Notes under the pieces: model-generated
What the model saw: the letters and a program-made list of their open reading frames with translations, nothing else
The model's database searches: none
Told to the model about the DNA's origin: nothing
Translations under genes and position numbers: made by a program
Source: an uncultured Acidobacteriota bacterium
GTDB taxonomy: Bacteria > Acidobacteriota > Thermoanaerobaculia > Gp7-AA8
Reading direction: 5' to 3'
Assembly: GCA_946887105.1 (NCBI GenBank)
Contig: CAMPKJ010000037.1
Span: 1-26,826 of the forward strand
Length of the DNA stretch: 26,826 bases
In this document: one piece after another, positions 7,452 through 15,406 of the stretch
How the letters are laid out: the number at the start of each line of letters is the position of its first letter
Numbering within the stretch: position 1 is the first letter of the stretch

Positions 7452-9863
7452 TCAGGATACAGCCGGTCGTTCGACGGCCGAATGCCGGCCGCTCCTGCGG
7501 ATGATGCCGTTGTAGGCGGCGATGACGCGCGGGAACTCGGCGGCGAGCTGCTCGATGGACGCGGATGCGCCATCCAGTCTTCCGCTCATGGCATCGCGCT
7601 CCAGCGCCGCGGCGACCGAGTACATCCGCTTCGCGCCGACGCTGCCGCTGGAGCTTTTCAGCGCATGCGCGGCCAGTGCGAGGTCCTGTGCATCGCCGCT
7701 CGATGCCGCGGCGCGTAACGCGTCGAGGCGCGACGGAACATCCTGCCGGAACGTTTTCACCAGACCTTCGAGAAAGCCGTGCTGGCTCCTGCCGATGGCC
7801 AGGAACGAGCTGACGCGTTCGCGATCGAGCACGTGCCCTTCATCGCCTTCCATCGGCAGATCGGGCGTCTTCGCCTGCGCTTCGGAGGCTTTGCTGGCCC
7901 ACAGCCGAATGACGGCGCCGAGCTGCTCGAGCGAGACCGGCTTGGCGAGGTAGTCGTTCATGCCCGCGGCGAGACACTTCTCGCGCTCGCCCGGCAATGC
8001 ATGCGCGGTGATGGCGATGATCGGCACGCGCGCGACCGCACCTGCCATCGCACGGATGCGGCGCGTCGCTTCGTAGCCGTCCATGTCCGGCATCTGGCAG
8101 TCCATCAACACGAGATCGAATGCCTCGTGCTGCACGAGCTCGAGCGCGTCGCCGCCGGCCGCGGCGATGACGCATTCATGCCCGAGGCGCTGCAGCTGGC
8201 CGAGGGCGACGAGCTGGTTCACGCTGTTGTCCTCGACGAGCAACACCCGGGCACGCGAAGCACGCGGCTGCTCTTCGGCGATGGCGATCATCGGCGACGG
8301 CGCTTCGACGGTGAGCAGGCGGGCCACGGCATCGCAGAGCTGCGTGCGCCGCACCGGCTTCAACACGAACGAGTCGATGCCCGCGGTCTGGAAGTTCACG
8401 ATGTCCTGGCGCCGGCGGCCGAACGCGGTGAGCAGCAACAGGCGCGTGCGCGTCAACGCGGCGTCGCGGCGGATGGCGCGCGCGAAGCCGAAGCCATCGT
8501 CGTCGGGGAGTTGCATGTCGAAAAGGATCAGGTCGTACTTGTGCTGATACGCCGCCGCGATTCCGTCCGCCGCGGTCGTGGCTTCATCGACGGCGATGCC
8601 GGTCGCGGAGAGATGCCGCGCCACGGTCATGCGATGCACGTCGTTGCCGTCGACGAGTAACGCGCGGAAGGGCGCGAAATCCCAACGCCGCTCCGGTTCC
8701 GCGGTCTGGTCATCCTGCCGTTGCAGCGGGAGCTCGAACCAGAACGTCGAGCCTTCGCCGGCTACGCTGATCACGCCGATCTCGCCGCCCATCGCTTCGA
8801 CGAGCTGCTTGGAGACCGCCAGTCCGAGTCCGCTGCCGCCGTACTTGCGCGTCGTGGAGCCGTCCGCCTGCGTGAACGGCGTGAACAGGCGCGGTTGCGC
8901 GTTCGCGGCGATGCCGATGCCGGTGTCGGTGACCAGGAAACGGAGCACCACGCGGCTGTCCTGCTGCTGCGGTTGCATGACCGTGAGCGACACCTCACCG
9001 CGGTCGGTGAACTTGATCGCGTTGCCGACGAGATTGAGCAGCACCTGGCGGATGCGGTGCGAATCGCCGCGTAACCGGCGTGCGACGTCGGACGTTGCGG
9101 ACGAGCGGAACTTCAGCCGCTTCGCGACCGCGCGCGCGGCGAACTGCTCGATCACGCTCTCGATCAGATCGTCGAGATGGAAGTCCATCGCCTCGATGGT
9201 GATCTTGCCCGATTCGACGCGCGCGAGATCGAGCACGTCGTTGACGATGGCCAGCAGGGTCTCGCCGCTGGAGCGGATGGTCTCCGCGCATTCGCGCTGC
9301 TCGGGCGTGAGCGGCGTGCCGAGGAGCAGGCCGGTCATGCCCAGGACCCCGTTGAGCGGCGTGCGGATCTCGTGACTGACGTTGGCCAGGAACTCCGACT
9401 TCGCGCGCGCCGACTGCAGCGCCGCGTCGCGCGTCCGGGCCAGCTCCTCCTCGATGCCTTTGCGCTCGGTGATGTCGCGCGCGATGGCTTCGAAGCCGAC
9501 GATGCGATCGGCGTCCATGACCGTGAGCACGCTTTGTCCCATCCAGATGCGCACGCCGGACTTGGCGATCATCGGAAACTCGAAGTACGTGCTCGGCGCG
9601 CGCGTCGTGAACTGGTGCCGGTAGAAGTGCGCCGCCGCTTCGCGGTAATCGGGATCGATCAGCTCGACGTAGTGACGCCCGATCAGCTCGTCCTCGTCGT
9701 ATCCCGTGATGCGCGTGGAGGCGGGATTGACGTAGGTGAAGTGCCCGCGATGATCGCAGCGATAGATGATCTCGTTCGCGTTCTCGACGATGTGGCGATA
9801 GCGCGCCAGGCTCTCGCGGAGCTCCTGCTGGGTTTTTTCCGGAGGCATCGGGATGCGCGTCAT
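7452..9863 (-). CDS. PAS-domain hybrid histidine kinase with two receivers and HPt
   Basis: An 803-residue cytoplasmic sensor kinase with no transmembrane segment. Order: PAS (about 20-140), HisKA with H164 in NVSHEIRTPLNG, HATPase (NLVGNAIKFTD, DTGIGI, KYGGSGLGLAVS), REC1 with D449 (LFDMQLP), REC2 with D588 (LMDCQMPDMDG), and a C-terminal HPt with H733 in AAHALKSSSGSVGA. The chain therefore holds a complete His-Asp-His relay. REC1 has lost one residue of the acidic pocket (VDGN instead of DD/ED-N) but keeps the acceptor Asp and Lys. The start is set at the ATG (complement of 9861-9863). A second ATG lies five codons in, and neither has a strong Shine-Dalgarno. The likely downstream partner is the adjacent REC-bearing Ser/Thr kinase. 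Confidence 0.94.
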   Translation of the reverse strand: MTRIPMPPEKTQQELRESLARYRHIVENANEIIYRCDHRGHFTYVNPASTRITGYDEDELIGRHYVELIDPDYREAAAHFYRHQFTTRAPSTYFEFPMIAKSGVRIWMGQSVLTVMDADRIVGFEAIARDITERKGIEEELARTRDAALQSARAKSEFLANVSHEIRTPLNGVLGMTGLLLGTPLTPEQRECAETIRSSGETLLAIVNDVLDLARVESGKITIEAMDFHLDDLIESVIEQFAARAVAKRLKFRSSATSDVARRLRGDSHRIRQVLLNLVGNAIKFTDRGEVSLTVMQPQQQDSRVVLRFLVTDTGIGIAANAQPRLFTPFTQADGSTTRKYGGSGLGLAVSKQLVEAMGGEIGVISVAGEGSTFWFELPLQRQDDQTAEPERRWDFAPFRALLVDGNDVHRMTVARHLSATGIAVDEATTAADGIAAAYQHKYDLILFDMQLPDDDGFGFARAIRRDAALTRTRLLLLTAFGRRRQDIVNFQTAGIDSFVLKPVRRTQLCDAVARLLTVEAPSPMIAIAEEQPRASRARVLLVEDNSVNQLVALGQLQRLGHECVIAAAGGDALELVQHEAFDLVLMDCQMPDMDGYEATRRIRAMAGAVARVPIIAITAHALPGEREKCLAAGMNDYLAKPVSLEQLGAVIRLWASKASEAQAKTPDLPMEGDEGHVLDRERVSSFLAIGRSQHGFLEGLVKTFRQDVPSRLDALRAAASSGDAQDLALAAHALKSSSGSVGAKRMYSVAAALERDAMSGRLDGASASIEQLAAEFPRVIAAYNGIIRRSGRHSAVERPAVS

Positions 9864-9911
9864 TGTAGCGCCGGGGCGCGCGCCAGACGGATGGCCATGT
9901 AGGATGGCGCG

Positions 9912-10205
9912 GTGAGTTTCATCCGGGCACTGCGCACACTTGCGATCATCGAAGGCGTCTCGACGCTGGTCCTCTTCGGGATCGCGATGCCGCTCAAATA
10001 CTTCGCCGGCTTGCCGCTGGCGGTGAGGATCGTCGGATCTCTGCACGGAGCGCTCTTCGTCGCGCTCGTGCTGATGCTGCTGTTGGCCGTGCGCAGAGTG
10101 CCGATCTCACCCGCGCTGGCGGCGGCAGGAATCGTGGCGGCGATCGTTCCCGGCGGCCCGTTCCTTCTCGACCGGCACCTGGCGCGGCACAGCGTCCCTG
10201 GTTAA
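9912..10205 (+). CDS. DUF3817-family small membrane protein
   Basis: A 97-residue protein with three hydrophobic segments. The pattern of a Leu-Arg-x-Leu-Ala-Ile-Ile-Glu-Gly start, then IAMPLKYFAGLPLAVRIVGSLHG, and finally PGGPFLLDRHL, fits the DUF3817 family of small integral membrane proteins. In some bacteria these occur alone or fused near a YdbT-like or transporter region, but their role is unknown. The GTG start at 9912 has AGGA about 8 nt upstream. It diverges from the hybrid histidine kinase across 48 nt and converges on the next gene with stops overlapping as TTAA. Confidence 0.85.
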   Translation: MSFIRALRTLAIIEGVSTLVLFGIAMPLKYFAGLPLAVRIVGSLHGALFVALVLMLLLAVRRVPISPALAAAGIVAAIVPGGPFLLDRHLARHSVPG

Positions 10206-10981
10206 CGGATGCTGATCAACACGCGCGGTGGGACATCGTTCGCAAGGGTCGAGACCCACGTCACGCTCGGCTGATCCGCGGTCACGGTGACGTAGTCGAC
10301 CCAGGTCGGTACCGAACCGGTGCAGGCATCCGTGCTCTTGTTCTGGAGCCGTACCTGTGTCGTGCTGTTTCCTGCGAGCTGAATGGTGGCTTCGTCGACC
10401 AGCCGGTTGTCGCATGCGCGGTGCAAGGAGAGGTGTACGGTCGCAGGCGTCGCTGCGGCGTTGTAGATCCCGACATTGTTTCGCGCCGGGTTTCCGCCGA
10501 GCGTCGTGCCGAGGTGGATCTGCTTCTGGTTCGCGGGAACGAGCGCCCGGAAGTGGGGCAGATGAATGGTCCCGTAAGCCGCCGAGCTGTCGGGCGCGGG
10601 AGGAAGTGGACAGCCATCTCCGCTTCCCGTCCCGAGATTCAGCACACCTTCGATGAGTACGCCCTCGGGGACATCCAGACGCAGCACGAACAACGGCACA
10701 TCGGGCTGGTGCCAGGCGGTGTTCCGGTTCAGCGACAACGTCTGGCCGGGAGGCACGATGAGCTCGCGGTCTGGCTCGGGAATGGAGTCGGTACCGTCGC
10801 TGACCGACACGAGCCGGACCACGGCGGGAGCGGGAAGCGTATTGAGCAGGAGCGTGTCCGCCTCCCACTGCAACCCCAGGCAGGGACCGGCGAAGCCGCG
10901 GAGAACCCATGCGTCGGCAGCGAAGACGGCGCCTGAATTCGCGATCAACAGCACGACCATCAAGACGCGAAGAAGGATCAT
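10202..10981 (-). CDS. Secreted protein of unknown function
   Basis: A 259-residue protein. The ATG (complement of 10979-10981) is chosen over upstream starts because it is preceded by GGGAGA and opens directly into a signal peptide (MILLRVLMVVLL... cleaved near VFA-ADA). The mature part is predicted all-beta, with four cysteines (in GPCLGL, GDGCPL, RACDNR and DACTGS) that could form two disulfides. The LGGNPARNNVGIYN and QVRLQNKS segments read like secreted beta-sandwich repeats, but I recognise no named family. It lies 35 nt downstream of the propeller-GGDEF gene on the same strand and may be in its operon. Confidence 0.75.
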   Translation of the reverse strand: MILLRVLMVVLLIANSGAVFAADAWVLRGFAGPCLGLQWEADTLLLNTLPAPAVVRLVSVSDGTDSIPEPDRELIVPPGQTLSLNRNTAWHQPDVPLFVLRLDVPEGVLIEGVLNLGTGSGDGCPLPPAPDSSAAYGTIHLPHFRALVPANQKQIHLGTTLGGNPARNNVGIYNAAATPATVHLSLHRACDNRLVDEATIQLAGNSTTQVRLQNKSTDACTGSVPTWVDYVTVTADQPSVTWVSTLANDVPPRVLISIR

Positions 10982-11016
10982 GACTTTCTCCCGGAGGGCG
11001 GGTCGGTACGCCCCCC

Positions 11017-13923
11017 CTACGCCGAAACGTCGCGCAACCACGTTCCCGTGGTGGTCTCATCCGCGAGCTTCACGCAGTTCCTTCCCGAGTGTTTCGCGGC
11101 GTAGAGCGCGCGGTCGGCGCTGGCCACGAGGCTTTCGGGGGAGGAGGCGGCGCGGGGGGTCATGGCGGCGACGCCGGCGCTGGCGGTCATGCGGCGGGCG
11201 CCGGGGCCGTAGGGGATGCTCAGGCGCTCGATGCCATCGCGCAGGGTTTCCGCGACGCGCACGGCGATGTCGGCGTCGACGCCGGGGAGGAGGATCGCGA
11301 ATTCTTCGCCGCCGTACCGCGCCACGATCTCACCGCTGCGTTTGATCGACTCGGCCAGGAACGCGCCCACTTTGCGGAGGCAGTCGTCGCCGGCGGGATG
11401 GCCGCGGCGGTCATTGAGGTCCTTGAAGTAATCGAGGTCGAGCAGCACCAGCGCGAGCGGTTGTTCGTGACGCTTGGCGCGGTTCCATTCGTCCGCCAGC
11501 GCGCGCTCGAAGGAGCGGCGGTTGGCGATGCCGGTCAGATCGTCTTCGAGCGACAGCGCTTCGAGCTGCGTGTTCGCGGACTCGAGCAGCTTCACGGTTT
11601 CCTGCAACTCCGCGGTCTGCTCGGCCACGCGCGCGCGCAGGCGCTCGGCCTGTCGCTGCAATGTGCTCGTGCGCACGCGGATCACGCCGGCCAGCGCCGC
11701 CAGCGCGAGCAACACCAGCAGTGCATGCGCCCACGTCGTGCGATACCACGGCGGCAGGACGGTGAACGACCATCGCGTCTCGGCGCCGGTGATCATGGCC
11801 GGACCGCGCGCGCGGAGGCGGAAGGTGTAGTCGTTCGGCTCGAGCGTGGTGTAGTCGATGAACGGCTCGTCGCTCCACGCACTCCATCCGGCGTCGATCG
11901 GATCCAGACGGTACTGATACGACACACCCGGGCGATACGACACCGGCGCGAACTCGATGCGCATGCGGCGGAAGTCGTGCCGCAGTTCGGTGCCGTCCTT
12001 CACGAGCACCGTGTTCTTGCCCGCGAGGATGCGCTGGATCAGCGGCGGAGGCTGCGGCGCCGTGTTGGCCGGCACGGCGCCCGGCTCGAAACGGAACAGT
12101 CCCTTGTCGGATGCGAACCAGACCACGCCGTCCGGCATCACGCGCAGGTTCTGGATGTCCGCCGCGGTCACGGAAACGTGCGGCCTTCCCTCGCGCGCGT
12201 ACGTTCCATCCGGGCGGCGCTCGAACACGCGTGGCGGCGTGGAGTTGATCCAGACGTTGCCCGTCGGATCGCCGGCCACGATGAAGAAGCCGCGCGGCGC
12301 GGTGATGTGGCCGAGGATCGGATCGGGAACGAAGCGGCCCTTGCCATCGATCTGCAGGATCTCGCCGTTCGCGCGGACGAACACCACGCGCCCGTTGACG
12401 TCGTAGACATTCATCTCGCCGCTGCCGAATTGCGTCACGCGCGGCTTCGGACCGGTGGCGCCGTCGATGCGCAGGATGCCGTTGAAGACCGAGCCCGCCC
12501 ACAGCACGCCGTCGCGCTCGACGACGGTGGAGATGTCTTCCGGTGTGCCGGGCACGAGCCGTTCGTAGGTCCAGCTGTTGCCGGAGCGGCGGATGCTGGA
12601 GAGTCCCACGCCCTGCGCGATCCAGACGCGCGAAGGATCGCTTGGGGACAGCGCGAGATCGTAGACCTCGCCATCGTTTTTGACGGTGTGCTCGACGCGG
12701 CCCGCGGCGTCGACGCGATAGACGCCTTTCGTCGTTCCGACCAGCAACTCGTCATTCACTGCGCGCAGCCGCCATGCGCCTTCATCGATCCCTGCGACGC
12801 GTTGCGCGTGGCTTTCCTCGCTGATGCGATAGAGGCCGTGCGTCATCGCGGCGTAGACGCTGCCGGCGTGCCGTGCGACGTCTCCTGCTCCGCCGCGCAG
12901 GCCGAGGCGCGCGTCGAAGACGGTGACGGGAGAGACGAGATCGATGCGCACCAGCGGACCTTCCATCGCCAGCCAGAGCGAGCCGTCGCGATCGACGCGC
13001 ACTTCGTTGATCAGCGCATCGGGCAGTCCCGCGTCGGCGCTGATGATCAGTTCGAACGCTCCGCTGCTCGCGTCGACGACGATCAGTCCGTGCTGGCTCG
13101 TGGTGATCACCAGCCGTCCGTCCTCGAGCAGCGTGCCGCCGCTGACGTTCTTGCCCTTCAGCCAGGCGCCGGCCTCGGGTGCCCACGGCGTCGCGGTCGT
13201 GCCGTCCAGCAGAAACAGTCCCTCATCGCGGACGCCGGTGATGACCTTTCCATCGGTGCGGCGCACGGCGAGAACGACGCGTTGTCCATCGAGTGCGACC
13301 GGCGTGATGCGATTCGTGGCGGGATCGAAACGCTGCACTCCCTGCGGGCCGCGCAGCAGTGCCGTGGCCCCCTCGGAAAGACATCCGCGCGGTCCGGTGG
13401 CGGGAACCAGCTCCGCCATCGTGCGCGCGCCTTTGTCGTCCCAGAGGAGGAGGCTTCGCTCGGTGATGAAGAGGAATCCGGCGTCGATCGCGCAGATCGC
13501 CTTCACGTCGCCGAACGCGCGTTGCGCCGGCGGAAGCTGCGGCAGGAGCGAGCGATAGACCTGGGCGCCATTCGGGGCGCGTTCGAGATAGCCGAAATCG
13601 CTGACCAGGCCAAGGGCAACGCGGCCGCGCGTGTCGGCGGCGACGGAGAGGGCGGCCTGGTCATCGGGGAGTTTCAGCAAGCGCCACCACGCGCCGTCGT
13701 ACGTGACCAGTCCCTGCAGATTGCCGAAGTAGAGGATGCCGCGCGTGTCCTGGGCGATGTCGAAGCTCTGCGGCCCGGCCTTGTGGACCTCGGCGGGATA
13801 GACCGTGATTTGCGGCAGTCCGCGCTCAGCGCCTGATGTCGTGACGGTGGCGATGAGCAAGCTCAACATCAGCGACGGCAAAGCCGTGCGGCATGTGAAG
13901 CGACGCGGCAAACGGATGGACAT
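11017..13923 (-). CDS. Periplasmic beta-propeller sensor / GGDEF diguanylate cyclase
   Basis: A 968-residue membrane sensor. The start (complement of 13921-13923) opens an N-terminal basic and hydrophobic signal sequence. Residues about 35-610 hold repeated propeller blades of the two-component regulator propeller type (TRGILYFGNLQGLVTYDG, DGSLWLAMEGPLVRID, DGVVWFASDKGLFRF). Next is a Y_Y_Y domain (about 640-722), one membrane helix (about 728-750), a coiled-coil stretch, and a GGDEF domain (about 790-955) with DDLTGIANRRSF and the active-site variant GGEEF at 871-875. GGEEF is catalytically competent in the family. The inhibitory RxxD site upstream is RSGE, which probably weakens product feedback. 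It most likely makes cyclic di-GMP in response to an extracytoplasmic ligand; the ligand is unknown. Confidence 0.93.
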   Translation of the reverse strand: MSIRLPRRFTCRTALPSLMLSLLIATVTTSGAERGLPQITVYPAEVHKAGPQSFDIAQDTRGILYFGNLQGLVTYDGAWWRLLKLPDDQAALSVAADTRGRVALGLVSDFGYLERAPNGAQVYRSLLPQLPPAQRAFGDVKAICAIDAGFLFITERSLLLWDDKGARTMAELVPATGPRGCLSEGATALLRGPQGVQRFDPATNRITPVALDGQRVVLAVRRTDGKVITGVRDEGLFLLDGTTATPWAPEAGAWLKGKNVSGGTLLEDGRLVITTSQHGLIVVDASSGAFELIISADAGLPDALINEVRVDRDGSLWLAMEGPLVRIDLVSPVTVFDARLGLRGGAGDVARHAGSVYAAMTHGLYRISEESHAQRVAGIDEGAWRLRAVNDELLVGTTKGVYRVDAAGRVEHTVKNDGEVYDLALSPSDPSRVWIAQGVGLSSIRRSGNSWTYERLVPGTPEDISTVVERDGVLWAGSVFNGILRIDGATGPKPRVTQFGSGEMNVYDVNGRVVFVRANGEILQIDGKGRFVPDPILGHITAPRGFFIVAGDPTGNVWINSTPPRVFERRPDGTYAREGRPHVSVTAADIQNLRVMPDGVVWFASDKGLFRFEPGAVPANTAPQPPPLIQRILAGKNTVLVKDGTELRHDFRRMRIEFAPVSYRPGVSYQYRLDPIDAGWSAWSDEPFIDYTTLEPNDYTFRLRARGPAMITGAETRWSFTVLPPWYRTTWAHALLVLLALAALAGVIRVRTSTLQRQAERLRARVAEQTAELQETVKLLESANTQLEALSLEDDLTGIANRRSFERALADEWNRAKRHEQPLALVLLDLDYFKDLNDRRGHPAGDDCLRKVGAFLAESIKRSGEIVARYGGEEFAILLPGVDADIAVRVAETLRDGIERLSIPYGPGARRMTASAGVAAMTPRAASSPESLVASADRALYAAKHSGRNCVKLADETTTGTWLRDVSA

Positions 13924-13986
13924 CAGCGGAGACCCCGATGACAGTAGCACGGCGGGGGGCGTCGTGTAACCCCGCGAGGGGCGGAT

Positions 13987-14715
13987 TCAGTGGCCCGCGT
14001 ACCAGTCGTATCCGCGCTCGCCCCAGAAGTCGGCGGGGCGCACATTCGTGTAGCGGATCGTGCCGATGCGCTTGATGTTCTTGATGCCGTACTTCACCGG
14101 GATGGCCAGACGGAGCGGCGCGCCGTGGAGCGGCGGCAGCGGCTGGCCGTTCATCTCGTACGCGAGCAGCGTCTGCGGGTGGATGGCGCTCTCGAGATCG
14201 AGCCCGACGTAGTAGCCGCGATCGGGTGTCTCCAGCGACACGTACTCCACGCGATGCAGCGGCGGATACCTGGCCATCAGATCGGCGAGGCGCGCGCCCT
14301 TCCACTGCACGATCGTGGTCCAGCCTTCGATGCAGCGCAGCTCGGTGATCATCTCGTGCACGGGCAGCGCGCGGATGTCGTCCATGGTCAGCAGGAGCGG
14401 CTCCGCGGCTCCCTCGATGCGCAGGCGCCATGCGTCGAGGTCGATCGGCGTCTTCAGGCCGAGACGGCCGTTGAGACGTGCGGGGGAGACGTCGGAGGGG
14501 CGGAAGGTGGGACTGAGGCGGGCGGTGCTGAAGTAAGCGCGGGAGAGCGTTTCGTTCGCTTCCAGAACGCGGCGGAACGGCCACGCCAGTCCCTCGACGC
14601 GCGGACGCGTGCGCAGCCATTTCCACGATGCGTATCCCGCCCCGGCGGCGATGCCCATGGTCAGGAACCCGCGGCGCGTGAGGCGCTGCAGCTCTTTCGG
14701 ATCATCGCTGTTCAT
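13987..14715 (-). CDS. Tat-exported molybdopterin oxidoreductase, sulfite oxidase / MsrP (YedY)-like
   Basis: A 242-residue molybdoenzyme. The N-terminus has a twin-arginine signal TRRGFLTMG followed by a hydrophobic stretch, so it should be folded in the cytoplasm and exported by Tat. The molybdenum-ligand cysteine is C128 in ELRCIEGW, followed by WKGARLADLM and GAPLRLAIPVKYGIKNIKRI, matching the oxidoreductase molybdopterin-binding domain of YedY/MsrP. MsrP repairs oxidised methionines in periplasmic proteins, but this protein is shorter than E. coli MsrP (about 334 residues) and its substrate is open. It overlaps the upstream cytochrome b gene by 14 nt, so the two are probably an enzyme-electron donor pair. 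Confidence 0.88.
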   Translation of the reverse strand: MNSDDPKELQRLTRRGFLTMGIAAGAGYASWKWLRTRPRVEGLAWPFRRVLEANETLSRAYFSTARLSPTFRPSDVSPARLNGRLGLKTPIDLDAWRLRIEGAAEPLLLTMDDIRALPVHEMITELRCIEGWTTIVQWKGARLADLMARYPPLHRVEYVSLETPDRGYYVGLDLESAIHPQTLLAYEMNGQPLPPLHGAPLRLAIPVKYGIKNIKRIGTIRYTNVRPADFWGERGYDWYAGH

Positions 14716-15364
14716 CGACGACCTCCACTCCGATCACCATCGCGCGGAAGTTGTTCCATCCCGCGCGAATCACCTGCGCGATGTGCACGACGAAGAACAC
14801 GACGTAGCCGACCGTCAGCCAGAAGTGCACGAAGCGCGCGGCCGGATAGCCGCCGAAGAGCGCCGTGAGCCACGCGAACTGGACGGGCCTGAAGATCGCC
14901 AGCCCGGTCAGCAGCGAGCCGACTCCCATCACGATCACGCCGCTGTAGGCGAGCTTCTGTGCGCCGTTGAATTTCGCCTTCGGCAGCGGACCTTTGCGGA
15001 TGTGCAGGTCGTGCAGGAGCACGTTCCACGCGTCGCGCAGCGTGTGCCGGTTCGGGACGAGCTCGCGCCATTCACCGGAGACGAGCGTGTAGGCGACGTA
15101 CGCGGCACCGTTGATCGCGAACAGCCACATGAAGAAGAAGTGCAGCGCCATCCCTTCGGCCAGGCGGTTGTTCACCTTCAGCGCGCGCCAGGTGGTCTGG
15201 TCCAGGTTCATCTTCACCAGCGTGAAGTCGCCGATGCCGATGCGGTACGTCGGGTACGCCCAATAGATGAGGATCCCGCTCCAGATCATCAACGCCAGGA
15301 GCGGGAAGTTGATCCAGTGAAACCAGCGGATGGCCAGCGGATGCTTCTTTTCCAGTCGGCTCAT
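14702..15364 (-). CDS. Cytochrome b/b6-type membrane subunit, electron donor to the molybdoenzyme
   Basis: A 220-residue membrane protein with four hydrophobic segments (about 17-38, 72-94, 139-158, 178-202). His16 and His75 lie at the N-terminal ends of helices 1 and 2, with His180 and His194 in helix 4, the pattern of di-heme cytochrome b subunits of formate dehydrogenase, Ni/Fe hydrogenase and thiosulfate reductase type. It is not MsrQ-like in layout. It probably passes quinol electrons across the membrane to the exported molybdenum enzyme encoded by the 14-nt-overlapping next gene. The start ATG is the complement of 15362-15364. Confidence 0.88.
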   Translation of the reverse strand: MSRLEKKHPLAIRWFHWINFPLLALMIWSGILIYWAYPTYRIGIGDFTLVKMNLDQTTWRALKVNNRLAEGMALHFFFMWLFAINGAAYVAYTLVSGEWRELVPNRHTLRDAWNVLLHDLHIRKGPLPKAKFNGAQKLAYSGVIVMGVGSLLTGLAIFRPVQFAWLTALFGGYPAARFVHFWLTVGYVVFFVVHIAQVIRAGWNNFRAMVIGVEVVDEQR

Positions 15365-15406
15365 GGACCGTTGGATGCCGCGCGCACCCGCTGGTTACAC
15401 CGGTGC

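Noticed and set aside
11089..13836. A 915-codon + strand open frame opposite the propeller-GGDEF gene
   Set aside because: No recognisable domains, low-complexity composition, and it lies antisense to a fully supported sensor gene.
13970..13981. CCCC-GCGA-GGGG hairpin just after the molybdoenzyme stop
   Set aside because: A 4-bp stem with no T-run; too weak to call a terminator in GC-rich DNA.
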